Translations under genes and position numbers: made by a program | From: an uncultured Desulfovibrionaceae bacterium | Lineage (GTDB): Bacteria > Desulfobacterota > Desulfovibrionia > Desulfovibrionales > Desulfovibrionaceae | NCBI GenBank assembly: GCA_949427775.1 | Contig: CASQEL010000006.1 | Location: 1 to 21,715, forward strand | Length of the DNA: 21,715 nt | Direction: 5' to 3' | In this document: positions 14,476 to 21,715 of the stretch, in pieces | Layout: every line of letters starts with the position of its first letter | How positions within the stretch are numbered: the first letter of the stretch is position 1 | The notes under the pieces: generated by a model | The model's database searches: none | Told to the model about the DNA's origin: nothing | Seen by the model: the letters and a program-made list of their open reading frames with translations, nothing else

Positions 14476-15795
14476 CTACCCCAGAGCCATGCCCATCAGA
14501 ATGAGCACAGCCAGGATCAGATGGGGCAGGGTTATTTCCTCCAGCTTCCCGGTGACGATTTTGACGGTGATATACGTCAGATACCCCAGGCTCAATCCGG
14601 TAAAAATACTGAAAGAAATCGCCATGAAGGTAATGGTGACGCACGCCGGCAACGCTTCGGAAAATTCGCTGAAGTTGATGTGTTTCGCCTCCTGCATCAT
14701 GAAGATGCCGACCAGAATGACGCCGGGAGCCGTGGCGAGGGACGGCACCAGGCTCAAGAGCGGATGGAAAAACAGGGTCAGCAGGAACAGGCAGGCCGTC
14801 ACAACGGCGGCAAAACCGGTACGCCCTCCCTCGCTGATCCCGGCGGCATTTTCAATATAGGGGGTGACGCCCGCGGTGCCCATGACGGCGGCGATGGGTA
14901 TGCCCGCGGCGCTCAGGGTAAGCTGCCGGGCGAGGAGCCGATCTTCCGCCGCGTTCCAGGGACGACCGTAACAGCCGCTCAGGCCGATAAGCGTGCCCAC
15001 GTTGTTGAAAAAACAGGTCAGAGAAAAACTCACCAGCGGAGGAATGATACTCAACTTCCAAATACGGTCGAAACGCATCTGGCCGAACGTCTCGCCCAGC
15101 CCCGGCGGATGGATGCAGATCACGTCGGTCCAGGCGTGCGGCAGCGGAGTTATGCCGAGACTCATGGCCAGGAGCGTGATCAGCGCCATGCCGTAGAGCA
15201 TGGCCCCGTGAACCCTGAGCACCAGAAGCACCGACACCAGGATCAGCCCCAGCAGGCACAGCACGGTGCCCGGCTCGCTTACGTTGCCGGGCGCGACGAA
15301 CGTCGTCGGATGCGCCACCACAAGTCCGGCGCTTTTCATGCCGACCGTGGCGATGAAAAACCCTACCCCCACCGCAACGGCATGTCGCAGAAACGTCGGC
15401 ATGCCCTGCACCAGCCGTTGTCCGAACCCGGAAATCATAAGGAGAAAAAACAGCAGACCCGAAACAAAGGTCAATCCCAGGGCGTCCTGCCAGGACAGCC
15501 CTATTTCCGCGCACAAAAAGAAAGAAAAATACGCATTTATTCCCATACCCGGCGCCATGGCCACAGGGACGTTGACCAGCACCCCCATAAGCAGACTGCC
15601 CAGCGCGGCGGCGTAGATGGTGGCCGACATGATCGCGGGCGCGGGCATGCCTGTCGAGGACATGATCGCCGTATTGGCGAAGACGATATAGCTCATGGTC
15701 ATGAACGTGGTCAGACCCGCCAGGCATTCGCGACGTATGGTGGAACCTCGTTCCGAAATTCTGAAAAAACGTTCCAGAGGGGCCGTGATCCGCAT
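14476..15795 (-). CDS. NCS2 family permease, AzgA-like (purine uptake)
   Basis: A membrane transporter of 439 residues in the AzgA subgroup of the nucleobase:cation symporter-2 family, whose members take up adenine, guanine or hypoxanthine. ERGSTIRRECLAGLTTFMTM (15-34), APGMGINAYF (81-90) and TPYIENAAGISEGGRTG (311-327) are typical. The helix usually written with a conserved FDN/FDT-x-GTLIG reads CFFNNVGTLIG (261-271) here, so the acidic residue of that motif is an asparagine and the specificity may differ. The ATG at 15795 shares one base with the stop of the upstream kinase gene (TAATG), with GGAGG seven bases before it, so the two genes are translationally coupled. It converges with the DUF554 gene. 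Confidence 0.9.
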   Translation of the reverse strand: MRITAPLERFFRISERGSTIRRECLAGLTTFMTMSYIVFANTAIMSSTGMPAPAIMSATIYAAALGSLLMGVLVNVPVAMAPGMGINAYFSFFLCAEIGLSWQDALGLTFVSGLLFFLLMISGFGQRLVQGMPTFLRHAVAVGVGFFIATVGMKSAGLVVAHPTTFVAPGNVSEPGTVLCLLGLILVSVLLVLRVHGAMLYGMALITLLAMSLGITPLPHAWTDVICIHPPGLGETFGQMRFDRIWKLSIIPPLVSFSLTCFFNNVGTLIGLSGCYGRPWNAAEDRLLARQLTLSAAGIPIAAVMGTAGVTPYIENAAGISEGGRTGFAAVVTACLFLLTLFFHPLLSLVPSLATAPGVILVGIFMMQEAKHINFSEFSEALPACVTITFMAISFSIFTGLSLGYLTYITVKIVTGKLEEITLPHLILAVLILMGMALG

Positions 15796-18014
15796 TATGC
15801 GCCTCCATCCGTTGCCGCTGTCCGGGGCGGCAGCCACGCCCGCAGAGCGATGACGACCTCTTCAATCCGCAGGGGTTTGGTAATATGATCGTTCATGCCC
15901 GCCGCAAGGCTGATTTCCCTGTCGCCGTGCAGGGCATGGGCGGTCATGGCCACGACGGGCAGAACATCCGGGAGGAAACCGGCGGCGCGGATGCGCCGTG
16001 TGGCTTCCAGGCCGTCCATAATCGGCATCTGGATATCCATGAATACCAGATGATACGCGTTTTTCCGCACGGCATCCAGGGCTTCCCTGCCGTTGCGGGC
16101 CACATCGGCGCGCACGCCGCACTCTCCCAGCATCGCCAGGGCGATTTCCCGGTTGATGTCGTTGTCTTCCACCAGGAGCACCTTTGCCTCGGGGAAATGG
16201 ACCGGCCCCCCGGTCATGCCGTCTTCCGGAGGAGCGTCGGCGGGCTTCAGGGGCAGCATGCAGCAAAAGGTGCTGCCCTGCCCCGGCGTGCTCCGGACGC
16301 TCAGTTCCCCGCCCATGAGTTCCGCCAGATGCCTGCTGATGGTCAGGCCGAGGCCGGTGCCGCCGAAGATCCGGGATATGCTGCCTTCAGCCTGGGTAAA
16401 GGGCTGAAAAATATCGTCCAGATGTTCTTTGGTGATGCCCATGCCCGTGTCGCTGACGCTGAAGGCCATCCGTGCGGCGTCCCCTCCGGCCTCGGGCTCC
16501 ACGCGGCGCACGTCCAGTTTCACCCGGCCCTCGGCGGTGAACTTGACGGCGTTGCCGAGCAGATTGGTCAGCACCTGCTGCAGACGCAACGGATCTCCAT
16601 GCACGTACGGCGGCAGGGCCGGGTCACGCTCCAGAACAAAATCAATGCCTTTCTCCACCGCCCGGAACCGGAAGATGTTTTCCAGATTGGTCAGAACGCG
16701 ATCCGGAGAGAATACCGTATTCTCCACAGTCAGCTTGTTGGCCTCTATCCTGGAAAAATCCAGGATGTCGTTGACGATGTGCAGCAGATTGCCCGCCGCC
16801 GTATGAATGGTTGAAAGATAATGGCGCTGGACATCGCTGACAGGCGTGCGCAGGCACAGATGGCTCATGCCCATGACGGCATTGATGGGGGTGCGTATTT
16901 CGTGGCTCATGCGCGCCAGAAAATCGCTCTTGGCGCGATTGGCTTCTTCCGCGCTGCGAATGGAGGTCTTGAGGCGGTCCACCATATGTTTGAGCGCGTG
17001 GGCCAGATACCCCATTTCGTCTTTTTGGATAATGGTCAGGCGCGCGTTCAGATGCCCCCTGCTGATGCGCGTGGCAAACCGCAGACAGAGCGCGATGGAG
17101 GTGCGGATCGTCCGCGTGAGCGTCACGGCGAACAGGCTCCCCATCGCCAGGGCCAGCAGAATGAAATTCGTCATGTATGCCACGGAGCTGTCGACAAACG
17201 CCTTGTGCCGCGCCAGGGTATCGCGCCGGATGTCGTTCCGGACGGCGGCAAGCCGGGCGATATCCTGCCGGAGCGCCGCGACGGCCGCGACGCTTTGGAT
17301 GATCAGCCCCGCGCTCTGACGGCGCGCTTCGCGCCAGTCGTCGAAATGCGACTCCAATGCTTCCAGACTCCGGCGCAGGGCGGCACTCTGCTCCACCGGG
17401 CGCATGGCCGCGGCCGCCCGTGCGAAAAGCGCCCCCACAGCGGTCTGCTCCGTAATGCCGCGCCCGAGAACAACGTCCAGCAGCGCCGCGTGCAGCGTTT
17501 CCAGAGTATTCGCCACATCCGCGAAATGCGCGTTCTTCGGTTTTTCCGCCGGCAGCAGACGTATCAACAGCGCGTTTTGGCGCGGTATTTCAGACAGCAA
17601 AAGAGCGGCGGCGCTCTCCGCCTTCCGGCACTGCGCGGCCAAAGCGCGCAATATCTCGTCGAGGCGTGCCGCCCCGGTCAAGGACTTCGCGGCATCGTCC
17701 CGATGCCGCGACGCCTCCTCAGCGGCGCTGTGGGCTGCGATTCTTGACAAGGTCCGCCGCAATTCCTCCACCTGTACAACGACAACGCGTACTACGGCGG
17801 CTGAAGATACGGCGTCGGGAGATAATGCATCGAAGAGTTGATCAATCTGACTTTGCGCCGTGGACGCGAGTTCCACAGGCGCAACGGAAACTTTCAGAAT
17901 GGTGTCGTAGATATGCCGCGTGCTGTTTATGGCAATGACACCAATAAGATAGCATAGAAACAGCGTCGTGCCGAATCCAATAACGATCTTTTGGAATATA
18001 CTTAAATTGTTCAC
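15795..18014 (-). CDS. Membrane-bound hybrid sensor histidine kinase with receiver domain
   Basis: The 739-residue protein has a membrane helix at about 8-30, a periplasmic sensor of about 250 residues rich in Ala, Arg and Leu and probably helical, and a second helix at about 281-299. A HAMP linker (about 300-352) follows. The HisKA box SHEIRTPINAVMGM gives phospho-acceptor His371. The ATPase domain has the N box NLLGNAVKF (484-492), DTGMGI (522-527) and GGTGLGL (551-557). The C-terminal receiver has EDNDIN (616-621) and MDIQMP (659-664), so Asp660 would be phosphorylated. No output domain or separate response regulator is nearby, so the phosphate must pass to an unlinked protein. Translation starts at a GTG with a weak ribosome site. 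It is coupled to the purine permease gene downstream. Confidence 0.93.
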   Translation of the reverse strand: MNNLSIFQKIVIGFGTTLFLCYLIGVIAINSTRHIYDTILKVSVAPVELASTAQSQIDQLFDALSPDAVSSAAVVRVVVVQVEELRRTLSRIAAHSAAEEASRHRDDAAKSLTGAARLDEILRALAAQCRKAESAAALLLSEIPRQNALLIRLLPAEKPKNAHFADVANTLETLHAALLDVVLGRGITEQTAVGALFARAAAAMRPVEQSAALRRSLEALESHFDDWREARRQSAGLIIQSVAAVAALRQDIARLAAVRNDIRRDTLARHKAFVDSSVAYMTNFILLALAMGSLFAVTLTRTIRTSIALCLRFATRISRGHLNARLTIIQKDEMGYLAHALKHMVDRLKTSIRSAEEANRAKSDFLARMSHEIRTPINAVMGMSHLCLRTPVSDVQRHYLSTIHTAAGNLLHIVNDILDFSRIEANKLTVENTVFSPDRVLTNLENIFRFRAVEKGIDFVLERDPALPPYVHGDPLRLQQVLTNLLGNAVKFTAEGRVKLDVRRVEPEAGGDAARMAFSVSDTGMGITKEHLDDIFQPFTQAEGSISRIFGGTGLGLTISRHLAELMGGELSVRSTPGQGSTFCCMLPLKPADAPPEDGMTGGPVHFPEAKVLLVEDNDINREIALAMLGECGVRADVARNGREALDAVRKNAYHLVFMDIQMPIMDGLEATRRIRAAGFLPDVLPVVAMTAHALHGDREISLAAGMNDHITKPLRIEEVVIALRAWLPPRTAATDGGA

Positions 18015-18514
18015 AAAAAATCACGCCCTTGGTATCGGCCCTTCTTTCCGCCGCATGCCGGATCACTCTGGTCCGCCCTGATTTTTCTTTTCCTGTTACG
18101 CCACTTTACTATTGATGTCGAGACGGGCATGGTGTCGTCAACGCAGTCTCCGCCCCGGCGAAAAAAGCGGCTGGAATGCTCATGCGCGGCAATGCGCAGG
18201 GGCGTCCCGGCGCATCCGTCTCCCAAACGCTTCCACAGTGGGAACGGACTGCGCTGATGGCGGCGGACATCGACCGCGGCGCAGGCGCAGCGGAAAAGCG
18301 GTTTTTCCGCAACCGGCGCGCGGCGTTCGCTGTGAAAGCGCGCGCAGTTTCAAAGCGGTCCCGCTCCGGACAGACTCCCGGACATACGGAAATTGCCGAG
18401 ACACGGCGGCCGTTACGGCGGCAACAGCGGACATGGACGACATATTCCGGAAAAACGCCGCTTCCGCCCCGGTGGTGGTTGCCATTCCGGCGTCCGTACT
18501 TATCAGGTGGCATT
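18015..18514. other. Gene-free divergent region between the kinase and uvrA
   Basis: These 500 bases separate two divergently transcribed genes. Near the kinase a weak minus-strand promoter can be drawn (TCGACA at 18121-18116, 17 bases, TAACAG at 18098-18093). A stem GCGGAAAA at 18290-18297 pairs with 18303-18310 but lacks a T run. The frame upstream of uvrA is open from 18176, but its Arg/Pro-rich composition does not look like UvrA. I found no clear SOS operator and no convincing uvrA promoter. Confidence 0.45.
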
Positions 18515-21439
18515 ATGAATACTTCCTGCATCCACATCGAAGGCGCGCGGCAGCACAACCTCAAAAACCTCAACCTCGATATCCCCCGCGACGAGCTGGT
18601 GGTCGTCTGCGGCCCTTCAGGCTCTGGCAAATCCACCCTGGCTTTCGACATCGTGTACGCCGAAGGCCAGCGGCGTTATGTGGAATCGCTCTCGGCCTAT
18701 GCCCGGCAGTTTCTGCCTCAAATGGACAAGCCCGCCGTGGACAAGATCGAAGGGTTGTCTCCGGCCATCTCGCTGGAACAGCAGTCCACGGCCCGCAATC
18801 CCCGGTCCACCGTGGGCACGGTGACGGAGGTCTACGACTTCCTGCGCGTGTTTTACGCCCGGCTGGGGCGCATGTACTGCCCCATCTGCGGCAATCCCAT
18901 CGAGGCCCGCGCGGCCGACGAGATCATCGCGGACATCATGGCATTGCCCCGGGGCGCGAAATTCATCGTGCTGGCCCCCCTGGTAGAGCGCCAGAAAGGC
19001 ACGCACCAGGACAAATTCAAAAAGCTCAAGGCTGAAGGGTTTGTCCGCGTGCGTGTGAACGGGCAGATGACCACGCTGGACGAACTGCCGCCGCTGGACA
19101 AGAACAAAAAGCACAGCATCGATCTGGTGGTGGACCGTCTGGTGAACAGGGAAGGCATCCGGGGACGGCTGGCCGACTCCGTGGAGCTGGCCCTGCGCTA
19201 CGGCGAGGGACGCCTGATCGTCAACCTTCCGGACGGCGAAGGGGATATCGTCCACTCCACCGAATCCGTATGCCCCACCTGCCGCATCAGCCTGCCCTCG
19301 CCCAGTCCGCAGCTTTTTTCCTTCAACAGCCCGCAGGGCGCGTGCCCGCGCTGCGTGGGTCTGGGCAGCGTGGACTATTTCGAACCCCTGCTCATCGCGC
19401 CCAACAGGGGATTGTCCCTGAACACCGGCGCGCTGTTGCCCTGGGCCACGCCCAAGATGTTCGCCCGCTACGCCGACGCCCTCAAGGCGCTGGGAACACG
19501 CTGGAAATTCACCCTGTCCACGCCCCTGGCCGAATTTTCCGGGCACGCGCTGGCGGCCCTCTTTTACGGAGAAGACGCGGACGGCAAGCCCGCCTCCGGA
19601 TCGCAGGGACTGCGCCGCAACTGGATGGGCGGCAACGTGGCGCTCAGCGCCACGGGCGACTACAACAGCCGGGAATTCGTCGACGCCCGGAAGACCCGGA
19701 CGGAAGTCCAGGTCAGCGAAACCCGCTGGCCCGGCGTCATTCCCCTGCTGGAAAAGGGCATGCAGTACGGCGACGCCTGGCGGGAAATGCTCTCCCGTTT
19801 CCGCCAGTCCACGGACTGCCCGGACTGTCGCGGCGCGCGCCTGCGCCCGGAAGCTCTGGCCGTGCGCGTGGACGATCTGAACATTCACCAGTTCTGCTCC
19901 CTGTCGGTGGAGCGCGCCCTGCAATGGCTCTCCGAGCGCAACTTCAGCGGCCGCCACGCCCTGATTGCCGAACCGCTGCTCAAGGAACTCAATCACCGCC
20001 TGTCCTTCATGCGCAACGTGGGGCTGGAATACATCTCCCTGGCGCGGGCCATGGCCACCCTTTCCGGCGGCGAAGCCCAGAGAATCCGCCTGGCCTCGCA
20101 GCTCGGTTCCGGCCTGGTGGGCGTGACCTACGTGCTGGACGAACCCTCCATCGGCCTGCACCCCCGCGACAACGAACGGCTCATCGCCACGCTGCGCAGT
20201 CTCCAGCGGCGCGGCAACACCGTGCTGGTGGTGGAGCACGACGAGGCCACCATCTGCGAGGCCGACACGGTCATCGAACTGGGGCCCGGCTCCGGTTCCC
20301 AGGGCGGGGATCTCATGTTCCAGGGATCGGTGCGGGAACTGCTGGGATCGGCCCAAACCCTTACCGCCCGCTATCTGCGCGGCGACGAGTCCATCCCCCT
20401 GCCCGACGAGCGCCGCGAGGCCAAAGGCGAGTTGGTGCTCCAGGGCGTCACCACCAATAACCTGCGCAACATCGAGTGCCGCATTCCCCTGGGCGTTCTT
20501 ACCTGCGTCACCGGCGTTTCGGGCTCGGGCAAGAGTTCTCTGGTGGTGGACACATTGTACAAGCATCTGGCCCTGGCCAAGGGGTTGCGCGTGGATCAGC
20601 CCGGCGCCATCGCCGGGATGACCGGGCATGAAGCCATCGAGCGTATCGTATCCATCGATCAGACGCCCATCGGCCGCACCCCGCGTTCCAATCCCGCCAC
20701 CTACACCAAGGTGTTCGACGAAATCCGCAATATCTTCGCCATGACGCCCGACGCCCGCAAGCGCGGCTACAAGCCGGGGCGTTTCAGCTTCAACGTGCGG
20801 GGCGGCCGCTGCGAGGCCTGCGGCGGCGACGGTCAGATCCGGGTGGAAATGCACTTTCTGCCCGACGTCTACGTGACCTGCGACGTCTGCAAGGGCCGCC
20901 GCTACAGCCACGAAACCCTGGAAGTGCGCTACAAGGGCCTGAACATCGCGGAAGTGCTGGATCTGCCCGTCCGGCAGGCCCGGCAGTTCTTTGAAAACTA
21001 TCCTGTGCTGGAGCGGCGGCTGGCCGTGCTGGAAGACGTGGGCCTGGACTACCTGCGCCTGGGGCAACCCGCCACCACCCTTTCCGGCGGCGAGGCCCAA
21101 CGCATCAAGATATCCCGCGAGTTGGGCAAACGCTCTCTGCCGGGCACCATGTACATTCTGGACGAGCCCACCACGGGCCTGCACATGCACGAGGTCGGCA
21201 AGCTGATCAGCGTGCTGCACAAGCTGGTGGACAGGGGCGCGACCGTGGTCGTCATCGAGCACAACACCGACGTGATCCTGGCCGCCGACCATGTGCTGGA
21301 CCTTGGCCCCGGCGGCGGCGAAAACGGCGGACAGATCGTCTCTCAGGGCACGCCTGAGGCCATCGTGGCCGATCCCGACTCCGTCACCGGCCGTTTTCTG
21401 ATGCAGGAGCGGACCGCGCGGCGGCGCAAACAGCGCTGA
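18515..21439 (+). CDS. uvrA: Excinuclease ABC subunit A
   Basis: UvrA is the damage-recognition ATPase of nucleotide excision repair; its dimer loads UvrB at lesions. The 974-residue product shows the duplicated ABC arrangement. Walker A is at 33-41 (GPSGSGKST), the first zinc module at Cys253, Cys256, Cys277 and Cys280, and the first signature LSGGEAQ at 516-522 with YVLDEPSIGLHPRD after it. The second Walker A is at 667-675, the second zinc module at Cys766, Cys769, Cys789 and Cys792, and the second signature LSGGEAQ at 856-862 with YILDEPTTGLH. All expected motifs are intact. The ATG at 18515 follows AGGTGG by four bases and gives the usual N-terminus. The gene stands alone with its own terminator. 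Confidence 0.97.
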   Translation: MNTSCIHIEGARQHNLKNLNLDIPRDELVVVCGPSGSGKSTLAFDIVYAEGQRRYVESLSAYARQFLPQMDKPAVDKIEGLSPAISLEQQSTARNPRSTVGTVTEVYDFLRVFYARLGRMYCPICGNPIEARAADEIIADIMALPRGAKFIVLAPLVERQKGTHQDKFKKLKAEGFVRVRVNGQMTTLDELPPLDKNKKHSIDLVVDRLVNREGIRGRLADSVELALRYGEGRLIVNLPDGEGDIVHSTESVCPTCRISLPSPSPQLFSFNSPQGACPRCVGLGSVDYFEPLLIAPNRGLSLNTGALLPWATPKMFARYADALKALGTRWKFTLSTPLAEFSGHALAALFYGEDADGKPASGSQGLRRNWMGGNVALSATGDYNSREFVDARKTRTEVQVSETRWPGVIPLLEKGMQYGDAWREMLSRFRQSTDCPDCRGARLRPEALAVRVDDLNIHQFCSLSVERALQWLSERNFSGRHALIAEPLLKELNHRLSFMRNVGLEYISLARAMATLSGGEAQRIRLASQLGSGLVGVTYVLDEPSIGLHPRDNERLIATLRSLQRRGNTVLVVEHDEATICEADTVIELGPGSGSQGGDLMFQGSVRELLGSAQTLTARYLRGDESIPLPDERREAKGELVLQGVTTNNLRNIECRIPLGVLTCVTGVSGSGKSSLVVDTLYKHLALAKGLRVDQPGAIAGMTGHEAIERIVSIDQTPIGRTPRSNPATYTKVFDEIRNIFAMTPDARKRGYKPGRFSFNVRGGRCEACGGDGQIRVEMHFLPDVYVTCDVCKGRRYSHETLEVRYKGLNIAEVLDLPVRQARQFFENYPVLERRLAVLEDVGLDYLRLGQPATTLSGGEAQRIKISRELGKRSLPGTMYILDEPTTGLHMHEVGKLISVLHKLVDRGATVVVIEHNTDVILAADHVLDLGPGGGENGGQIVSQGTPEAIVADPDSVTGRFLMQERTARRRKQR

Positions 21440-21474
21440 CGGCCATAGCACGACGTGGATTCCTCTCAGGGCGC

Positions 21475-21516
21475 ACCGCCCCGGAACGCTTCGCAGCGAT
21501 TCGGGGCGGTTTCCGT
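21475..21516 (+). terminator. Rho-independent terminator of uvrA
   Basis: ACCGCCCCG (21475-21483) pairs with CGGGGCGGT (21502-21510). The stem continues inward through GAA/TTC and CGCT/AGCG with one bulged A to a TCGC loop. The tail TTCCGTTT is only moderately T-rich. It lies 36 bases after the stop. Confidence 0.7.
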
Positions 21517-21601
21517 TTCACAGGGACGTCAGACCTCGTTTCTGTTTTTTACAGCATGTACGCTTTGAAAGTACCCCCGCGACGAGACGCGGTTCGCCCT
21601 G

Positions 21602-21715
21602 GGCCGCTTTCGCGGCCGTCTTTGCCGCGCCCGCGCGCGGCTTGCGGAGGCCGCTAGGGCAGCGCTCTTGGGGGCTGCTCGCCCCCAAACCCCTCGGCAG
21701 GGGAATGATTCCCCT
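21602..21715. repeat. Hairpin-rich intergenic repeat at the right edge (continues beyond window)
   Basis: Consecutive perfect stems are GGCCGC at 21602-21607 with 21612-21617, TTGGGGGC at 21668-21675 with 21681-21688, CCCCT at 21690-21694 with AGGGG at 21699-21703, and AGGGGAAT at 21699-21706 with ATTCCCCT at 21708-21715. The last two share the AGGGG arm and cannot form together. No coding frame or ribosome site is visible. Probably an intergenic repeat or the start of a structured leader for the next gene. Confidence 0.4.

Noticed and set aside
18176..18514. In-frame N-terminal extension of uvrA
   Set aside because: The added residues are Arg/Pro-rich and unlike UvrA; the ATG at 18515 has a ribosome site and gives the standard N-terminus.
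18109..18651. Minus-strand open frames in the kinase-uvrA gap
   Set aside because: Low-quality composition, overlap with uvrA and no ribosome site.
18617..21451. Long minus-strand open frame (944 codons) opposite uvrA
   Set aside because: It is a high-GC shadow of uvrA, rich in His, Gly and Ala, with no domain and no ribosome site.
1..21715. tRNA, rRNA, CRISPR arrays, insertion sequences, prophage or toxin-antitoxin genes
   Set aside because: Looked for across the window and none seen; the hairpin repeats lack the regular spacer pattern of CRISPR and no transposase is present.

Overview
The window is high-GC, densely coded bacterial chromosome. I read it as a sulfate- or sulfite-reducing member of the Desulfovibrionaceae or a close relative. 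The pointers are a four-subunit 2-oxoacid:ferredoxin oxidoreductase, a QueA with an extra internal segment, a CuyA/D-cysteine-desulfhydrase-like PLP enzyme, and hairpin-rich intergenic repeats. The lineage is inferred from gene content; no rRNA or tRNA gene is present to confirm it. No phage, insertion sequence, CRISPR array or defence gene was found, so this is mostly core and metabolic chromosome.

Layout. (1) 1-813, minus: the N-terminal part of a MocA-like molybdenum-cofactor nucleotidyltransferase running off the left edge, preceded by a 412-base gene-free leader with inverted repeats. (2) 1226-3740, minus: an operon of lipoprotein, coaBC (coenzyme A synthesis) and an uncharacterised protein, with ATGA and 19-base overlaps. 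It is driven by a good sigma70-type promoter. (3) 3827-7635, plus: queA followed by korD-korA-korB-korC (ferredoxin-like delta, alpha, TPP-binding beta and gamma subunits), tightly packed and probably one transcript. (4) 7632-7994: an array of strong hairpins with CTAGTAC/GTACTAG ends starting at the korC stop codon, then a terminator for the opposing gene. (5) 8071-10398, minus: a DAACS-family acidic amino acid/dicarboxylate symporter downstream of a CuyA/DcyD-family PLP lyase, with a strong promoter and a palindrome at the predicted transcription start. (6) 10684-12105, minus: a Na+/H+ antiporter-type membrane protein, closed by a textbook terminator. (7) 12396-12986, plus: a TrmH-type tRNA Gm18 methyltransferase, convergent with a small secreted protein (12993-13601, minus). 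(8) 13745-14434, plus: a DUF554 membrane protein. (9) 14476-18014, minus: a hybrid sensor kinase translationally coupled to an AzgA-like NCS2 purine permease. (10) 18515-21439, plus: uvrA, with a terminator, then a second hairpin-rich repeat at the right edge.

How the genes could work together. The Kor complex makes acyl-CoA from 2-oxoacids and CoA, and CoaBC supplies the CoA pathway, but they lie in divergent operons. The symporter and PLP lyase look like an uptake-and-cleavage pair for an acidic sulfur amino acid; L-cysteate is my preferred hypothesis, since the sulfite released could serve as an electron acceptor in a sulfite reducer. The kinase-permease pair suggests a nutrient-sensing unit. 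I see no clearly novel multi-gene system. The most interesting points are the possible cysteate module, the kinase-permease coupling with an altered permease motif, and the two modular hairpin repeats.
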